Assembly (NCBI GenBank): GCA_012513795.1
Contig: JAAZBN010000143.1
Coordinates: 1-42,216, forward strand
Length of the DNA: 42,216 nt
Origin: Bacteroidales bacterium
Lineage (GTDB): Bacteria; Bacteroidota; Bacteroidia; Bacteroidales; VadinHA17
Direction: 5' to 3'
Every line of letters begins with the position of its first letter. Position 1 is the stretch's first letter. The notes under the pieces were generated by a model. The model did no database searches, had not been told where the DNA came from, and saw only the letters and a program-made list of their open reading frames with translations. Shown here one piece after another: positions 18,980 through 27,561 of this stretch. The position numbers and the translations under genes are program-made.

Positions 18980-21619
18980 ATGAAAAGTATCCTTCTGATT
19001 CTTCTGATGCTTCATGCTGTTGTGCTCTCCGCCCAGGAGTATGAAAAGAGGGTCTATACAGCATCCCGGACCACCACCCCTCCGGTGATTAACGGTGACC
19101 TTGATGACATGGCATGGACAACGGGTGAATGGGGAGGCGACTTCACGCAGTTTGAGCCATATGAGGGAGCGGCACCAAAACAGAAGACCGAATTCAAGAT
19201 TCTCTATGATGACGATAACATTTATGTAGCATTGAAAATGTGGGACACTGCACCTGACAGTATTGTTGCGCGCATGACCCGCCGTGATGACACTGACGGT
19301 GACCAGGTGGTCCTGGGAATTGACTCATATTATGACCTGAGCACCGGATTTGGATTCGGGGTAAGCGCTGCCGGGGTCAAGGGTGATCTCATCTGGACTG
19401 ATGACGGCAGGAACGAGGATGAAACATTTGATCCTATATGGTACGTTAAAACAGGTATCTACGATTGGGGCTGGGCGGCAGAGATGAAGATACCTCTTAC
19501 ACAGCTCCGCTTTGCCGGCAAGGATGAGCAGGTATGGGGTTTTGAAGTCATCAGGGAGTTATACAGGCATAACGAAACCGACCTCTGGCAGCCTATACCA
19601 AGAAATGCATCGGGCTTCATACATAACTCAGGACTGCTGAAAGGATTGAACAATATCAGGCCGAAAAAACTCTTTGACCTCACCCCGTATGGTGTTGCCA
19701 TGCTTGAAACCTACGAAGGGGAAAGGGGAAACCCATGGCATGACGGAACCAACATTAAGGCAAATGCAGGTATTGATGCCAAAATAGGGGTGACAAACAA
19801 CATGATACTCAGCCTGTCACTTAACCCCGACTTCGGCCAGGTTGAAGCTGATCCGTCAGAAGTGAACCTGACAGCCTTTGAGACCTATTTCAGTGAGAAA
19901 AGGCCGTTTTTCATAGAAGGAAGAAATATTACATCATATAATCTCGGCATTGGTGACGGAGATGAGGGTAATGACAACCTTTTCTATTCACGACGAATCG
20001 GGAGAAGGCCTTCAATGAGACACTCACCGGGAGATGATGAATTTACATGGACCCCGGCTTTTACACCTATTATCGGAGCCGCAAAACTGACGGGCAAGTC
20101 ATCCGGAGGACTGTCAGTGGGAGCCGTTGAGGCAGTTACCGCGCAGGTAAACACAAGAATCTACAATGAGTTAACTGACGAGACATCGTACATCACAGCC
20201 GAACCACTCTCAAATTTTGCACTTGGCAGGGTGCAGAAAGACTTAAATGATGGGAAAACAATTATAGGAGGCCTGATAACCAGCACCATACGCCAACTGG
20301 ATGAAACCACCGAGGACTATTTTCATAAGTCGGCCACTACCGGCGGACTCGACTTTACTCAGTATTTCGGGGACAGAAATTATATACTCCAGCTCCGCAC
20401 CGTCTTCAGCAATGTAACAGGAACAGAAGATGTAATTGCACGCACACAGCGCTCAATAATTCACAACTTCAGGCGACCGGATGCAGATTATACCGAGTAT
20501 GACCCCACCCGGAAGTCGCTTACCGGAACAGGCGGTAACCTCATGGCCGGGAAAATAGGAGGAAACTGGCAATTTCTCTACCTCTCGGCGTGGAAATCAC
20601 CGGGCCTTGAACTGAATGACATAGGATACATGCAGGCAGCTGACCAGTACCTTGGAGTCGGTGTGATTAATTACAATATCCATAAACCCTTCGGTATATT
20701 CAACAGAATGAATTTCGGAACCAACCTGATACATCTGATGGATTTCGGGGGGAACCTGAATGTGGTAGGAATTTCGGGCTCATCTTCAGCACAATATAAA
20801 AACCTGTGGCACACGTTCATCAGCGGCCAGGTAAACAGCCCGGAAAAGGATAACCTGATGCTCCGCGGAGGTCCTATGATGAAAATGCCGGGCAACATGT
20901 ACATCGGGGGTGGCATCAACAGCAATTCACGAAAAAAGCTGAGCGGCGAAATCGACTTCAGGTTTTATAAAACCTTCGGGGATGTGCGTACTGCCTACAA
21001 TATCAGTTTCGAGGCAGACTACAGGCCGATAAACACACTGACCATCAGCATTGAACCGGAATGGAGCAGAACAATGGACAACATGCAGTATGTCACCACA
21101 GTATCACTGACCAGCGGCGTTTATACTCCAAGATACATTTTTGGAACTATTGACCAGAAAATACTGAGCTTGTCACTGAGGGTGGATTATAATATCACCC
21201 CTGACCTGACCGTCCAGTACTGGGGACAACCATTCTTCGGATCGGGATCTTACAGCAACTTCAAGCACATAACTGATCCGGTTGCGGGTGAATTTGATGA
21301 CAGGTATGAAGTTTTCAGCCCTTCACAGATTGAATATATCACAGGCGACAATGAATATGCCATTGACGAAAACCTGGACTCATGGACAGATTACTCCTTC
21401 TCCAATCCCGACTTCACTGTCAGTGAATTCCTGCATAACCTTGTTGTGAGGTGGGAGTTCCTGCCGGGATCAACCGCATACCTGGTATGGTCTCAGACCC
21501 GTGAGTATAATACCGGTGACGGCCGGTTCGATTTTGGCTCCCAGGCCGGGGCATTGTTCGGAGATACAAAACCACACAATGTATTCCTTGTCAAGTTTTC
21601 ATACAGGTTCGGACTATGA
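18980..21619 (+). CDS. DUF5916 domain protein with N-terminal CBM9-like domain (paralog 2)
   Basis: Clear homology to the upstream gene along its whole length (e.g. NPDFGQVEADPSEVNLTAFETYFSEKRPFFIEG, NITPDLTVQYWGQPFF). Confidence 0.88.
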   Translation: MKSILLILLMLHAVVLSAQEYEKRVYTASRTTTPPVINGDLDDMAWTTGEWGGDFTQFEPYEGAAPKQKTEFKILYDDDNIYVALKMWDTAPDSIVARMTRRDDTDGDQVVLGIDSYYDLSTGFGFGVSAAGVKGDLIWTDDGRNEDETFDPIWYVKTGIYDWGWAAEMKIPLTQLRFAGKDEQVWGFEVIRELYRHNETDLWQPIPRNASGFIHNSGLLKGLNNIRPKKLFDLTPYGVAMLETYEGERGNPWHDGTNIKANAGIDAKIGVTNNMILSLSLNPDFGQVEADPSEVNLTAFETYFSEKRPFFIEGRNITSYNLGIGDGDEGNDNLFYSRRIGRRPSMRHSPGDDEFTWTPAFTPIIGAAKLTGKSSGGLSVGAVEAVTAQVNTRIYNELTDETSYITAEPLSNFALGRVQKDLNDGKTIIGGLITSTIRQLDETTEDYFHKSATTGGLDFTQYFGDRNYILQLRTVFSNVTGTEDVIARTQRSIIHNFRRPDADYTEYDPTRKSLTGTGGNLMAGKIGGNWQFLYLSAWKSPGLELNDIGYMQAADQYLGVGVINYNIHKPFGIFNRMNFGTNLIHLMDFGGNLNVVGISGSSSAQYKNLWHTFISGQVNSPEKDNLMLRGGPMMKMPGNMYIGGGINSNSRKKLSGEIDFRFYKTFGDVRTAYNISFEADYRPINTLTISIEPEWSRTMDNMQYVTTVSLTSGVYTPRYIFGTIDQKILSLSLRVDYNITPDLTVQYWGQPFFGSGSYSNFKHITDPVAGEFDDRYEVFSPSQIEYITGDNEYAIDENLDSWTDYSFSNPDFTVSEFLHNLVVRWEFLPGSTAYLVWSQTREYNTGDGRFDFGSQAGALFGDTKPHNVFLVKFSYRFGL

Positions 21620-22188
21620 TGAACAATACCTGTCCATGGCCGGCTGGTGACTCCCTGATGATTGCCTATCATGACACAGAATGGGGTGTTCCGGTTCATG
21701 ATGACCTGAAATGGTTTGAACATATAATCCTTGACGGCGCCCAGGCAGGCCTCAGCTGGAAAACAATCCTCCACCGCCGTGAAGGATACCGGAGGGCGTT
21801 TGACTGTTTTGATCCTGTAAAAGTGGCCCGGTATGATGAAGCCAGGTACAACCAATTGATGAATGACGAAGGAATCATACGCAACCGACTGAAGATCAGA
21901 TCAGCAATTAATAATGCAAAGGCATTTATAAAGGTACAGGAGGAATTTGGCACATTTGATGCATACATCTGGAAGTTCACTGACGGCAAGCCTGTGATAA
22001 ATCACTGGAAAACCCTGAGTGAGCTACCGGCCCGCACCCCTCTCTCGGATCTTATCAGTAAAGATCTTCAGAAAAGAGGTTTCACCTTTGTGGGATCGAC
22101 CATCTGTTACGCCTTCATGCAGGCAGCAGGCATTGTAAATGACCACCTGGTTACCTGTTTCAGACACCCGTCACGGAGTATCACATGA
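21616..22188 (+). CDS. tag: DNA-3-methyladenine glycosylase I
   Basis: MNNTCPWPAGDSLMIAYHDTEWGVPVHDD, LDGAQAGLSWKTIL, FVGSTICYAFMQAAGIVNDHLVTCFRH. Confidence 0.94.
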   Translation: MMNNTCPWPAGDSLMIAYHDTEWGVPVHDDLKWFEHIILDGAQAGLSWKTILHRREGYRRAFDCFDPVKVARYDEARYNQLMNDEGIIRNRLKIRSAINNAKAFIKVQEEFGTFDAYIWKFTDGKPVINHWKTLSELPARTPLSDLISKDLQKRGFTFVGSTICYAFMQAAGIVNDHLVTCFRHPSRSIT

Positions 22189-22337
22189 TTCCGGATAATG
22201 AATTATTGCGGACCGGGGGCCCCGGACTTTAAGTTATACCAAGGTCTGATGATATGAGCCACCTGTGGCAGTTGGCAATTGCCGGGAAATATACCGCAAC
22301 TTAAGTATCACGAGGCCTCATCAGGCAGACGGCACCG

Positions 22338-24815
22338 TCAGAAGATATATCCCAGCTCCAGGGTTATGAACCTTCCAGGGCAGACTGCACCCTTGCTGTC
22401 GTAGAACTTAGTGTCAAGAATATTCTGTACACCCAGGTCAGCTGAGATCTTTCCCAGGAACACCCTCGAGAGTCTCATATCGATGGTAACATATGCCGGG
22501 TAGCGGTTACTTCCAATGACCTCGTCAAAGATGTTCTGATCATTGGCCCACATTGTCCCCTGGTACCTGGCTACAAGCCCTGCATTGACAAACCTGTTGT
22601 TCCACCGTGCCGAGAACGAAGCCGTGGCTGATGGCACATCGGTGAGATGATTGCCTGTCAGATCAATGGGATCAGCCGCATCAAGCGGTTTGTATCCGGA
22701 AATCACAGAATAGCTGTAACCGATCGACGCTCCGAGGTATATTGAAGAATTCACTGGATAGCTCAGTTCAGCCTCTGCTCCGGTGATCTCAACAAGAGGT
22801 ATGTTGGTCCTGACCAGTATTGGTCTCAGCCCGTAACCCATGTCAATGGAGTCACCGGTATTGACATAATAGAGAAAATCCTTCCCTGTCGAGTAATATG
22901 CAGAAAGTGACGCCCTCAGCCTGCCGGCAATCATGATGTCACCGCCGGCTTCAAGGTTGGTAAGGTATTCCGGGCCGGCATCAGGATTTGCCAGCTTGAA
23001 ACCTCCCCTGATGCGTCCTGACCTGCAGAGGTCGTCAAGCACTGACGGCCGGAATCCCCTTCCGGCAGAGGCGTAAAGCCTTAGTTCCGGTGACGGTGTG
23101 TAATTGATGGCCAGTTTCGGGCTCAGGGCTCCCCAGGTGACATTGTCCATATCACGGTCCTCGATATTCCTCATGAATACAGTTTCTGCCGAAGGAGTAT
23201 CAATATAAAATGCACCATCACGGAACATGGAGAGGTCATACCTGAGGCCGGCTGTAATATTCAGACGGTCAGGAATAAGGGCAAAAGCCTCCTGCAGGTA
23301 AAAACCTGCACTGAGCATTTTCCCACGGTTGTATACGATATCGGTTGAAGTGAGGTAGACATCGGCGGCATCAACACTTCCCGTTTTCAGGTCGGTTCCG
23401 GCAGTCAGAGTGTGACGGCTGCCTGGTTTCCACCGGACAGATGACAGAATACCGGCGTCAACCCTTTCTGACAGGACATTATACCAGGTGTAGTCATCCT
23501 TCATGTACTCATTTACCTTTTTGTAATCCTCCTTCAGCCAGAACAGGCTCACATCGGCCGTAAGGCGGTCGCGTTCAACGCTGTATCTAGCCCTGAACTG
23601 GTACGTATCATGATCGGTGGTGTTTCCATGAGGCTGATATACCAGCTCTCCCGTGCCCCGCCTGTCATTGTAGGCAATGAAATCGGTTTCGATAAATTCA
23701 CCCCTCCTGATATTGTAGCCGGTTTTGAGGCTGGCAGTGTACTCCTGCATGTCAGAAGCCACGATAAACGGGTTGGCAGCCTGGTCAAATTCCGATTGCG
23801 TGATATAACCGTCACTCTGGCGGTATAAACCGTTCAGGAGATAGTAAAAACCCCTGCCCTGGCTTTTACCGGGATCCACTCCGGGAAGGAGATTCTGACC
23901 GGGTGCCGGGTTCTCAGCAGGGCTGTGGTTCTGACCCGGTTGGATATCCTTCGCCAGTGAGAGATTCTGACCCGGGTTCTGGTTTTCGGGGGATACGAGA
24001 TTCCTACCTTGAGTAAAGTTTTGGCCAAGGCTGATCCTCGCGAAAAATGTGTTGTAGGTGCCATAGCCTGCAGTCACCTTTCCGGAGAGAGCCTCTTCAG
24101 GTTTCCTGGTGATGATGTTGATGGTTCCGCCCATGGCATTGCTGCCATACATCGATGATGCCGGCCCCTTAACCACTTCGATACGCTCTACCATGGCAGG
24201 GTCAAGCAGGTTCCAGTTTACTGAGCCCCCGTCTGACTTGTTTACGGGCACACCGTCAATCATCACCAGCACCCTGGCCTGTTCATTGCCGCTGAGCCCG
24301 CGCATGGTTACACTTGACTTGTGTGAAAAGATGCCGAATGAGCGGCTTACATTAAGTCCTGGCACTGAAGCAAGCATTTCATCAACGGTAGCTGCCGGCC
24401 TTGAGGCAATGGCTGCCGGACCCAGGAGGGTGACCCGTGCCGGTACGTCTGCAATACGGCTTGCGCCACGGTTTGCAGTGATGATCACCTCGCCTGCGTC
24501 AATGAATTCCTCCTCAAGGGCGAAGCTGATGTTTACCGTACCACTCCCGGTCACTTCCACAATACGTGACTGTGATTTATACCCGAGAATCCGTGCTTCA
24601 AGGGTATGGCTTCCCGCCGGGACCTGTTCAATTATGAAAGTACCGCCAGTGCCGGTTGTTGCTCCCCTTATCCCGTCAAGTATTACTGCAACATCACGGA
24701 GAGGTTGCCCGTCGCGGCTGCAGGTGACCCGCCCGGTGATTATCCCCTGGGCAGATACACCTGCAGAAAAGACAATTAAAAGTATTGCAGAAAGTATTAA
24801 TCGTGAGGGTTTCAC
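22338..24815 (-). CDS. TonB-dependent outer-membrane receptor with carboxypeptidase-regulatory-like N-terminal domain
   Basis: GIITGRVTCSRDGQPLRDVAVILDG; plug EVIITANRGASRIADVPARVTLLG, VEVVKGPASSMYGSNAMGGTINIITRK; ends in F. Confidence 0.92.
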   Translation of the reverse strand: MKPSRLILSAILLIVFSAGVSAQGIITGRVTCSRDGQPLRDVAVILDGIRGATTGTGGTFIIEQVPAGSHTLEARILGYKSQSRIVEVTGSGTVNISFALEEEFIDAGEVIITANRGASRIADVPARVTLLGPAAIASRPAATVDEMLASVPGLNVSRSFGIFSHKSSVTMRGLSGNEQARVLVMIDGVPVNKSDGGSVNWNLLDPAMVERIEVVKGPASSMYGSNAMGGTINIITRKPEEALSGKVTAGYGTYNTFFARISLGQNFTQGRNLVSPENQNPGQNLSLAKDIQPGQNHSPAENPAPGQNLLPGVDPGKSQGRGFYYLLNGLYRQSDGYITQSEFDQAANPFIVASDMQEYTASLKTGYNIRRGEFIETDFIAYNDRRGTGELVYQPHGNTTDHDTYQFRARYSVERDRLTADVSLFWLKEDYKKVNEYMKDDYTWYNVLSERVDAGILSSVRWKPGSRHTLTAGTDLKTGSVDAADVYLTSTDIVYNRGKMLSAGFYLQEAFALIPDRLNITAGLRYDLSMFRDGAFYIDTPSAETVFMRNIEDRDMDNVTWGALSPKLAINYTPSPELRLYASAGRGFRPSVLDDLCRSGRIRGGFKLANPDAGPEYLTNLEAGGDIMIAGRLRASLSAYYSTGKDFLYYVNTGDSIDMGYGLRPILVRTNIPLVEITGAEAELSYPVNSSIYLGASIGYSYSVISGYKPLDAADPIDLTGNHLTDVPSATASFSARWNNRFVNAGLVARYQGTMWANDQNIFDEVIGSNRYPAYVTIDMRLSRVFLGKISADLGVQNILDTKFYDSKGAVCPGRFITLELGYIF
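23865..24008 (-). repeat. four tandem degenerate 36-nt (12-aa) units inside the TonB receptor
   Basis: GRNLVSPENQNP / GQNLSLAKDIQP / GQNHSPAENPAP / GQNLLPGVDPGK. Confidence 0.8.
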
Positions 24816-24836
24816 CTTAAGCTCCTTTACTGAATT

Positions 24837-25736
24837 TTATTTCTGAATCCTGATAGCTATCTCCATCTCCCCGGTTGCCACCTCATCGGCACGGATAACC
24901 TTTATGAGTCCATACTTGCCGTTGGCAGTGCGGAAGGGTACCACCTTGCCGGTATAGGCATACTTTGACAGCCCGCTGACACTGCCCGGCCGGTATGCAT
25001 TGACCAGCAGACTGTCATTGACAGCTTCGTCAAACATGGCTTCGGTAACCAAATCATTATCAGATGTATAATAATCAAACATGGTCTGGTTCCGCACACT
25101 CCACGAACTGAAGAGAGGGTAATAAGTCAGTGCAGAGGAATAGGCAGGACAGGTAAGTGTAGGTGATGAGTTGCCTGATGTAATGTACCAGAAGGCAGCC
25201 ATATCAACATCCGCTTCGTGCCCGGACACCCCGGCGGCATTCCAGGCTGACCCGGAATGCAGATCAACAAAATGGGGCAGTGAGGAATTGTCCTGCAGCC
25301 CGATCCTGACAGACGGGTGGTAGTTTATTTCGCCCCAGGCAGACCCGGCTCCCTTCAGTACAGTCATTGAAACTGATGCAGTATCACGGTATGAATTCAT
25401 TACCGAGAATATCCACCGTTCGGTCTGACCGTAACCCCGGGTGTAGGTCAGGGTGGTGTCAAGGCCCCCGTAACTGATGTACATTCCCCGGTCAGACTCT
25501 GTAACGGAAACTCCGTCAGAGATCCTCCTCACAACAAGGTTGGTGATTGCCCCACCCCCGCCTGAAACGGATATCCCGAACCTGAGAGTACCTCCCGGTG
25601 CCACGGCAGAGCCATCAGCTGTGAACTCATTGCCTGTTCTTAGAAGGATCAGAGGGGTTGTCCCGGGTTCTTCGGTGTCACAACCTGTGGCAGCAAGAAA
25701 TAAAAGCAGCAGAATGACAGGAATCCGTTTTGCCAT
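24837..25736 (-). CDS. outer-membrane lipoprotein, HmuY-like (tentative)
   Basis: MAKRIPVILLLLFLAATGC lipobox; C-terminal GKVVPFRTANGKYGLIKVI; 21 nt upstream of the receptor. Confidence 0.6.
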   Translation of the reverse strand: MAKRIPVILLLLFLAATGCDTEEPGTTPLILLRTGNEFTADGSAVAPGGTLRFGISVSGGGGAITNLVVRRISDGVSVTESDRGMYISYGGLDTTLTYTRGYGQTERWIFSVMNSYRDTASVSMTVLKGAGSAWGEINYHPSVRIGLQDNSSLPHFVDLHSGSAWNAAGVSGHEADVDMAAFWYITSGNSSPTLTCPAYSSALTYYPLFSSWSVRNQTMFDYYTSDNDLVTEAMFDEAVNDSLLVNAYRPGSVSGLSKYAYTGKVVPFRTANGKYGLIKVIRADEVATGEMEIAIRIQK

Positions 25737-25743
25737 CGTCAGA

Positions 25744-26292
25744 TTACTTTGTTTTGACGAGGAATGTAACCGAACCGTCGGCACCCTGGGTTACGGAAGT
25801 TGCCAGGAGGAATCCGTAGGTACCATCCTCCGTATTGAATGCCCATACCTGTCCCACCTGTACATCTTTTGCCTTTCTGCGTGCATTTTCACTGTCAAAT
25901 GAGGTCTCAATCAGGGCGTCACCGTTCTGAACGGCTTCAAACTGAGCCTGGGTAAGGGATGTCAGAAAGAAGTATGTGGTATTCTTCGTTGTCCAGTTAT
26001 CAGGCATATCATCACCTGTAAATATCCCGGTGATACCTGTGCCGGGAGATGCAAGTGCAATGTTGTTTCCTGTTTCAGCCTCATAGAAGCAGAATATGTC
26101 TATCACAGCAGCGTTATCAGCAGCCTGAACCATTGTATAGGTCTTGTTTTCACTCACTGAATAAAATCCCGGAATGGTGGTATTGGCCTGGGCACCAAGT
26201 GTAATTGAAGGATCTTCCTTCTCCTTCTCACAACCTGAAACCATTACGGCAAACAACGGAAGAATCATAAAAAGTGCAAATCTTGTTTTCAT
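25744..26292 (-). CDS. outer-membrane lipoprotein related to the 24837-25736 product
   Basis: MKTRFALFMILPLFAVMVSGC lipobox; WTTKNTTYFFLTSLTQAQFEAVQNGDALIETSF parallels WSVRNQTMFDYYTSDNDLVTEAMFDEAVNDSLLVNAY of the neighbor. Confidence 0.6.
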   Translation of the reverse strand: MKTRFALFMILPLFAVMVSGCEKEKEDPSITLGAQANTTIPGFYSVSENKTYTMVQAADNAAVIDIFCFYEAETGNNIALASPGTGITGIFTGDDMPDNWTTKNTTYFFLTSLTQAQFEAVQNGDALIETSFDSENARRKAKDVQVGQVWAFNTEDGTYGFLLATSVTQGADGSVTFLVKTK

Positions 26293-26480
26293 CTCAGTAC
26301 AACTTTCAAAAATCGTTATGCATTTGTTTTCATATCGCGGACAAAGATAACGTGGCAGGATCACAAATAAATGATTCATGTCATAAAATGGCAATTTGTT
26401 AAACATTCGTGGTACAATTTTTGATGTTTATAAACAATGAGGCGCCTCTTCAATTAATTCATAAACCTAAACTTTAAATT

Positions 26481-27257
26481 ATGAAGAGGAAAAAAGAAAA
26501 GGTTCCCGGTTTTGATGTTATTATCTTCCGGGACCGCAACAAGGAGTATGGTGCTTACGATCTGCGCCGGCGTTACGGGTCAACGATGAGCATCTCCCTT
26601 GCAGCAGGACTGCTGGCTGGCGCCTCATTCTTCCTGGTGCCGTATTTCACCGCTGACCCTGTTGATCTTCAGCCTGGCAACAGGATTGATGTCATCGCCA
26701 TGCCTGATCCTGACCTGGTCACACCGCTGCTGCCTCAGGAGGCACCTGAACCGCCGAGGCCACCTGCAGAAGCAGTGAACAATGTTCGTTTTGTTCCGCC
26801 CGAGGTGGTTGTTGACGGGCAGGAGACCGGAGACGGAGTCATGCCTGCTGACCTTCTCAACAAGGAAGTAGTTGACGGTGATGTTCCCGTAGAGGTCCCG
26901 GTTGACCTGACAGGAACGGATCCGGTTGTCCCTGTTGAGCCCGAAGCATATGTGTTTGCCCAGGAGATGCCCTCCTTCCCCGGAGGCAATGAGGCTTTGC
27001 TCAGGCATATCATGGAGCAGGTAGTCTACCCGCAGGATGCCATTGAAAACAGGATACAGGGTACCGTGTTGCTGCAGTTTGTTGTAAGCAGTACAGGAGA
27101 GGTTACCCGTGTTGAGGTCACCCGCAACGTTGATCCCCTGCTTGACAGCGAAGCCCTGAGGGTGATCAGCGGGTTGCCTAGATGGAAGCCCGGCAAGCAG
27201 GATGGTAATCCTGTTCCGGTATGGTTCTCAGTGCCGGTAGTCTTCGTGCTCAGATAA
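26481..27257 (+). CDS. tonB: energy transducer TonB
   Basis: Single N-terminal TM, Pro/Val-rich periplasmic linker, C-terminal TonB fold FPGGNEALLRHIMEQVVYPQDAIENRIQGTVLLQFVVSSTGEV. Confidence 0.9.
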   Translation: MKRKKEKVPGFDVIIFRDRNKEYGAYDLRRRYGSTMSISLAAGLLAGASFFLVPYFTADPVDLQPGNRIDVIAMPDPDLVTPLLPQEAPEPPRPPAEAVNNVRFVPPEVVVDGQETGDGVMPADLLNKEVVDGDVPVEVPVDLTGTDPVVPVEPEAYVFAQEMPSFPGGNEALLRHIMEQVVYPQDAIENRIQGTVLLQFVVSSTGEVTRVEVTRNVDPLLDSEALRVISGLPRWKPGKQDGNPVPVWFSVPVVFVLR

Positions 27258-27432
27258 AATTCCTGTCGAGGAACTTACGGAATCTGTACTTGAAAATAAA
27301 GATAGATTTCAACGCAAATCCCGTAAAACCATGTCTTCATCTGATTAAGCATTTACTTAAAACTGAAAATTCTCTGAATAATGAAGTAATTATAACTATT
27401 CTCTATTATATGCTTTATAGCATATTTAATAT

Positions 27433-27463
27433 TTTGGATTTTATTCATAATTTCTTAACTTTG
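27433..27463 (+). promoter_or_regulatory. Bacteroidota-type promoter for the PUL (-33 TTTG / -7 TAACTTTG)
   Basis: TTTG at 27433-27436, 19-nt spacer, TAACTTTG at 27456-27463; susC start at 27562. Confidence 0.55.
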
Positions 27464-27561
27464 TATTGCTTAATCGTTTAAACTAAAATGGCCTGAAACA
27501 GGTGAAATAACCTTTAATCGAATAATTAAACAGAATTTCATTCCTACTAACCCTAAAACCT

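Noticed and set aside
24109-24846. 245-aa + strand ORF antisense to the TonB receptor
   Set aside because: Low-complexity Ser/Pro/Thr-rich translation, as expected from the opposite strand of the well-supported receptor gene.
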